Of a DNA stretch of 25,990 nt, positions 23,449 through 25,990 are shown piece by piece. The notes under the pieces were generated by a model. The model ran no database searches, was not told the DNA's origin, and was given only the letters and a program-made list of their open reading frames with translations. Positions within the stretch are counted from its first letter, which is position 1. Each line of letters starts with the position of its first letter. The position numbers and the translations under genes are program-made. The stretch is from a virus: positions 1-25,990 of the IMG/VR virus record IMGVR_UViG_3300006923_000105. One strand, given 5' to 3'.

Positions 23449-23751
23449 ATGAAACCTAAAATTAGAATTTTTTTAATAAGCCTAGTACTATCAGGATGCT
23501 CTGCGATGAGTCTCTGGGAAGCAGGTGCACTTGGAGCTGGAGCAGGAGTTGTCACAACGATGGTTCTAGATGACGACGCTGATATCATTGTAGATGGAGC
23601 AGCAGTTCAAACAGCAGAGAGCAACGCATTTAGCTTGCTTGAAGTTATCATAGAGAACGCATGGAGTATTACGTTAATTATGTTATTACTTTGGATGCTT
23701 CCTTCACCTGCACGTATTATTAATAAAATAAAAACTTGGAGAATAAAATGA
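23449..23751 (+). CDS. Lipoprotein with C-terminal membrane helix, candidate unimolecular spanin or lysis protein
   Basis: A 100-residue protein with two membrane attachment signals. The N-terminus MKPKIRIFLISLVLSGC is a lipoprotein signal peptide with lipobox L14-S15-G16-C17; Ser18 favours the outer membrane. Near the C-terminus, about residues 66-84 (ending SITLIMLLLWML) form a membrane helix followed by a basic tail (RIINKIKTWRIK). About 50 residues lie between. This layout (outer-membrane lipid anchor plus inner-membrane helix) defines u-spanins, which fuse the two membranes at the end of lysis. In T7 the holin gene 17.5 occupies the corresponding place between fibre and small terminase, so a lysis role is supported by context; a holin-like activity is the alternative. 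Its TGA overlaps the next ATG. Confidence 0.75.
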   Translation: MKPKIRIFLISLVLSGCSAMSLWEAGALGAGAGVVTTMVLDDDADIIVDGAAVQTAESNAFSLLEVIIENAWSITLIMLLLWMLPSPARIINKIKTWRIK

Positions 23752-23945
23752 ATAAAACAGATTCAGATGACATATACAACTTAATGCTAAAGCAACTAAA
23801 GAAAGCATTGGGAACAGAAGAGCCTAACTTAGGGGCTATTAGACTAGGACTAGAGTTTATTAAAATGTTCAGCCTAGAAGAAGAAATGAAGGGGTCAGAT
23901 GTGGAAACTTTCATATCAAGCCTTCCCTTCAAAGAAGATGAGTAA
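23748..23945 (+). CDS. terS: Small terminase subunit, T7 gp18-like
   Basis: A 65-residue, acidic, helical protein immediately before the large terminase, the position of T7 gp18 (89 aa), which helps recruit concatemeric DNA for packaging. Visible features are two helices (DDIYNLMLKQLKKALG and GAIRLGLEFIKMFSLEEEM) and an acidic end. Similarity to T7 is mainly positional. I chose ATG 23748, not the upstream TTG at 23736, because GGAG at 23738-23741 sits six bases before it and it makes an ATGA overlap with the preceding gene. It overlaps the large terminase by eight bases. It is short for the family, so a missing N-terminal portion or marked divergence is possible. Confidence 0.65.
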   Translation: MNKTDSDDIYNLMLKQLKKALGTEEPNLGAIRLGLEFIKMFSLEEEMKGSDVETFISSLPFKEDE

Positions 23946-25446
23946 CCCTATACCTGAGCTAAAGAACCTTAAGAACTTTGTAGCTTTATGTCATAAGTAT
24001 TTACGCATTGCTGACCCTACTGGGATTCAGTTTGATATATGTGATGAGCTCGCTAGTGATGAGGGATTAGTATCTCTACAAGCATTTAGAGGAATTGGTA
24101 AGTCTCATCTTGCTGCTATTTATTGTTTGTGGTTAGGCTATTGGGATAACGAAAGTAAAATTTTAATTGTATCTGCTACATCTAAGCGAGCTGCTGAGTT
24201 CGTTAAGTTCTGTCGTGACACTATTAACCTGTGTCCCTTCCTAGCACATATGAAGCCTGGTAAGAGTCAACGTGACCTTTCATACAGCTTTGACTTCCAA
24301 GGGTGTCTCCCTAGTCAAACTCCTTCTATTGAAGCAAAAGGTATCACATCTCAAATAACAGGTTCTCGTGCGAATGTGATTATAGCAGACGACTTAGAGG
24401 TAAGTGTGAACTCCCTATCAGCAGAAGCTAGAGAGAAATTAGAGAACCTATCCAAAGAATTTGTATCCATCCTTATGCCAGAGGGCAGAACCATTTATCT
24501 TGGTACCCCTCACAGCTCTTCTAGCATCTATAACAGGCTTCCTGAGAAAGGATATAAAGTGTGTAAGTTTCCTGCTTATGACGAAGCAGGCAAGCCTACA
24601 GAGCCTCTGAGATTCCCTAAGAAGAACCTTGAGGTTAGAAGGAAACTAATGGGGGACAGTGAGTTCCAATTGCAGTATATGTTGGACACTAGTCAGGCAG
24701 ATAAGGACAAGTACCCACTAAAATTAAAAGATTTAGTTGTGTCAGATAAGTTCAGCCATAAGTCCTGCATGGAGGAGTACAGGATATCAGAGAAGACAGC
24801 TTCCTTCAGAGTAGGAGAAGCCAAAGGGTATGACTGCGTGTATGAATCCTCTGCTAAGGGATATGAGGTAGAGTATACCAAACGCATATTAGCCTTGGAC
24901 CCAGCTGGAAGTGGAGCAGATGAGTTCGCATGGTGTGTTCTAGCTACACGTAATGGTTACTACTATGTTATCGAGCATGGTGGGTGGAACACAGGCTTGA
25001 ATCAGGACGTACTGAGGGATATACAAAGACTTACACGTCAATATCAAGTACATCAAGTGGTAGTAGAGACTAACTTTGGTGACGATTTGATTCTAAATAT
25101 GCTCTCACCTAACTTGACATGTGAAGTTGTACCTGTTAAACACACAACCAACAAGGAAAAAAGAATTATTTCTACGCTAGAACCTGTGTTAAATCAGCAC
25201 AAACTCGTAGTAAATAAGCATTTCGTGCAAGATGAGGTACTAATGACACAGTTCTGTAACCTTGCACCTGTCAAAGGAGCACTGAAGCATGATGACAGAA
25301 TAGATTGCCTAGCTATGGGTATCAAACATCTGAGAGAAGAAGGTACTGTAAACCTACAAGCTATGAGACAGAAGGAATCTCAGGACAGATTAGAAGCTGA
25401 GCTAGAGTCTATAATGAGTCAACAACAGTCTCAGAGTTGGGTATAA
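23938..25446 (+). CDS. terL: Large terminase subunit (packaging ATPase-nuclease), T7 gp19-like
   Basis: Motor that pumps DNA into the prohead and cuts the concatemer. From ATG 23938 (502 aa) the ATPase shows Walker A in LQAFRGIGKS (residues 48-56; T7 is identical in this stretch), a downstream ILIVSATSKRA, GITSQITGSRANVIIADDLE with Walker B at about 147-152, and the coupling motif YLGTP at about 187-191. The nuclease has Asp321 in LALDPAGSGADE, ETNFGDD at 377-383 (T7 ESNFGDG) and HDDRIDCLAMGI at 451-462 (T7 HDDRLDALALGI). It is shorter than T7 gp19 (586), mostly between the domains and at the C-terminus. An in-frame ATG at 23899 with AAGGGG before it would add 13 residues and deepen the overlap; I prefer 23938 but am not certain. 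Confidence 0.96.
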   Translation: MSNPIPELKNLKNFVALCHKYLRIADPTGIQFDICDELASDEGLVSLQAFRGIGKSHLAAIYCLWLGYWDNESKILIVSATSKRAAEFVKFCRDTINLCPFLAHMKPGKSQRDLSYSFDFQGCLPSQTPSIEAKGITSQITGSRANVIIADDLEVSVNSLSAEAREKLENLSKEFVSILMPEGRTIYLGTPHSSSSIYNRLPEKGYKVCKFPAYDEAGKPTEPLRFPKKNLEVRRKLMGDSEFQLQYMLDTSQADKDKYPLKLKDLVVSDKFSHKSCMEEYRISEKTASFRVGEAKGYDCVYESSAKGYEVEYTKRILALDPAGSGADEFAWCVLATRNGYYYVIEHGGWNTGLNQDVLRDIQRLTRQYQVHQVVVETNFGDDLILNMLSPNLTCEVVPVKHTTNKEKRIISTLEPVLNQHKLVVNKHFVQDEVLMTQFCNLAPVKGALKHDDRIDCLAMGIKHLREEGTVNLQAMRQKESQDRLEAELESIMSQQQSQSWV

Positions 25447-25453
25447 AAAAGAT

Positions 25454-25477
25454 GCTAGCTTTTTGTATGAAGCTAGC
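25454..25477 (-). terminator. Reverse-strand intrinsic terminator downstream of the minus-strand cassette
   Basis: GCTAGCTT (25454-25461) and AAGCTAGC (25470-25477) form a perfect 8-bp stem with an eight-base loop. Read on the reverse strand it is followed by ATC and then TTTTTT (plus-strand A-run 25445-25450), so it ends leftward transcripts, just short of the terminase gene. On the forward strand no T-run follows. Confidence 0.7.
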
Positions 25478-25504
25478 GAAACATCCTAATTCATTTACTT
25501 TAAC

Positions 25505-25522
25505 TCGCTATTAGGTAAGCGA
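25505..25522. repeat. Short inverted repeat around ATTAGGTA
   Basis: TCGCT (25505-25509) and AGCGA (25518-25522) flank ATTAGGTA. ATTAGG also occurs in the leaders at 2647 and 6075, each time within or beside an inverted repeat. It could be a shared control element, but the sequence around it is not conserved. Confidence 0.3.
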
Positions 25523-25538
25523 TAATATGAAAGAGCCA

Positions 25539-25814
25539 CTACTGCTCAGACTCTTCTTCCACTAAGCGTCTGAGTTCTGCTACTTGTAGTCGCAGCTTAT
25601 GTGTTGACTCAGCTAGCTTCTCACACTCAATAATAGTAGGATGCTCTGAGACAGATTCTAAGGGGGTATAGAGAGACGTTCGTGAGGGACAGGTGTGAAC
25701 AGTCCACATTGCTGTAGCGAAGACTGAGTAGCCTAGGAAGCACCCTAGAATGCAAATGTTAAGAAGCTCAATAGTAACATGTATATTAAAATATTTATTT
25801 AGCCATTCATACAT
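25539..25814 (-). CDS. Reverse-strand small membrane protein with coiled coil (91 aa)
   Basis: A 91-residue protein read leftward: short N-terminus (MYEWLNKYFNIHVT), one membrane helix at about 17-39 (LLNICILGCFLGYSVFATAMW), a linker with Cys42, then a C-terminal charged helix with heptad character (ECEKLAESTHKLRLQVAELRRLVEEESEQ). It is judged real because the ribosome site GGAGGTGAT, nine bases fully complementary to the 16S tail, lies five bases before its ATG. That ATG also overlaps the stop of a small gene upstream, and a reverse-strand hairpin terminator follows. Single-helix anchor plus coiled coil suggests a membrane-associated lysis, exclusion or host-takeover protein; none can be named. 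Its orientation against all other genes is unusual for a T7-like phage. Confidence 0.75.
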   Translation of the reverse strand: MYEWLNKYFNIHVTIELLNICILGCFLGYSVFATAMWTVHTCPSRTSLYTPLESVSEHPTIIECEKLAESTHKLRLQVAELRRLVEEESEQ

Positions 25815-25921
25815 TATGCATCACCTCCCATAAGGATGTCAAAGATGTCTTCTAGGTCAGGTTCAATAGGTGCTTGGTTGTTAGCCAAGACAGGACAGAG
25901 TGGTAATGAGATTTCTTTCAT
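25814..25921 (-). CDS. Reverse-strand small acidic protein (35 aa)
   Basis: A 35-codon frame read leftward from ATG at 25921 to TAA at 25814-25816: hydrophobic beginning (MKEISLPLCPVL), then acidic (EPDLEDIFDILMGGDA). An in-frame TGA stands two codons before the ATG, so it cannot begin earlier. It has no ribosome site; a TATAAT at 25934-25929 is so near that a transcript from it would start about at the ATG and be leaderless. Its last codons contain the strong ribosome site for the 91-residue gene, so it may serve mainly as a leader for that gene. Function unknown. Confidence 0.5.
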   Translation of the reverse strand: MKEISLPLCPVLANNQAPIEPDLEDIFDILMGGDA

Positions 25922-25928
25922 GGTTCAT

Positions 25929-25934
25929 ATTATA
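25929..25934 (-). promoter_or_regulatory. Possible host-type -10 box for the reverse-strand cassette
   Basis: TATAAT on the reverse strand, seven bases before the ATG at 25921. At 17-bp spacing the -35 would be TAGCAA (25957-25952), a weak match to TTGACA. It lies next to the forward terminator stem. Confidence 0.35.
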
Positions 25935-25935
25935 T

Positions 25936-25967
25936 AGGGGTCCAAGATAGATTGCTACCCCTTTTTT
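25936..25967 (+). terminator. Forward intrinsic terminator at the end of the late block
   Basis: AGGGGT (25936-25941) pairs with ACCCCT (25957-25962); inside, CAA/TTG can add three pairs around the loop GATAGA. The outer stem is followed by a T-run to 25967. It would end rightward late transcripts after they have crossed the reverse-strand cassette as antisense. Confidence 0.65.
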
Positions 25968-25990
25968 GTAGTATTTTTTTTTATTCTTTC

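Noticed and set aside
23736-23748. TTG start for the small terminase
   Set aside because: The ATG at 23748 has GGAG at ideal spacing, and the TTG lies over that site.
1-25990. tRNA genes, insertion sequences, integrase or attachment site
   Set aside because: The few non-coding stretches are under 200 bases and show no cloverleaf, transposase or integrase signature.

Overview
The window is the late (structural and packaging) part of a lytic, T7-like podovirus genome (the RNA-polymerase-encoding autographivirus lineage). It is AT-rich (roughly 40% G+C by eye) and almost entirely on one strand. It opens inside the C-terminal part of a single-subunit phage RNA polymerase. It then runs through virion genes in T7 gene 8-to-19 order: portal, scaffold, capsid, two tail tube proteins, gp13-, gp14-, gp15- and gp16-like internal virion proteins, tail fibre, small and large terminase. 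The polymerase sits right next to the structural block, with no DNA replication genes between them. That is the phiKMV-like arrangement rather than the T7 one. The host is not identifiable from sequence alone. Several starts carry canonical Shine-Dalgarno sites, so it is a bacterium using ordinary SD initiation.

Layout. 1-2611: RNA polymerase end, then five small overlapping genes, one of which is a RusA-like resolvase with altered active-site residues. 2612-2733: non-coding leader with a hairpin. 2734-6036: two small basic or amphipathic virion-type proteins, portal, scaffold. 6037-6230: structured leader of the capsid gene. 6231-7199: capsid, followed by an intrinsic terminator and an unusually long 16-bp hairpin (7208-7282). 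7310-21091: tail tube A and B, gp13-like protein, a small membrane/coiled-coil protein, gp14-, gp15- and a very large (2336 aa) gp16-like protein. 21094-23444: tail fibre with decapeptide repeats, and a separate small protein that repeats the fibre's C-terminal domain. 23449-25446: lipobox plus membrane-segment protein (spanin-like), small and large terminase. 25447-25990: a small reverse-strand cassette of two genes with its own hairpin terminator, overlapping a forward terminator.

Most structural genes abut or overlap by 1-8 bases, so they probably form translationally coupled late transcripts made by the phage polymerase. The capsid gene is set apart by a leader and a terminator, as in T7, where the capsid is the most highly expressed gene.

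The most unusual global signal is in the bases themselves. Reading all 25,990 bases I found no GATC, no GGCC, and no CCG or CGG anywhere (hence no CCGG), although CG dinucleotides in other contexts are common. This looks like strong selection against host restriction or modification targets. It should be counted by computer.
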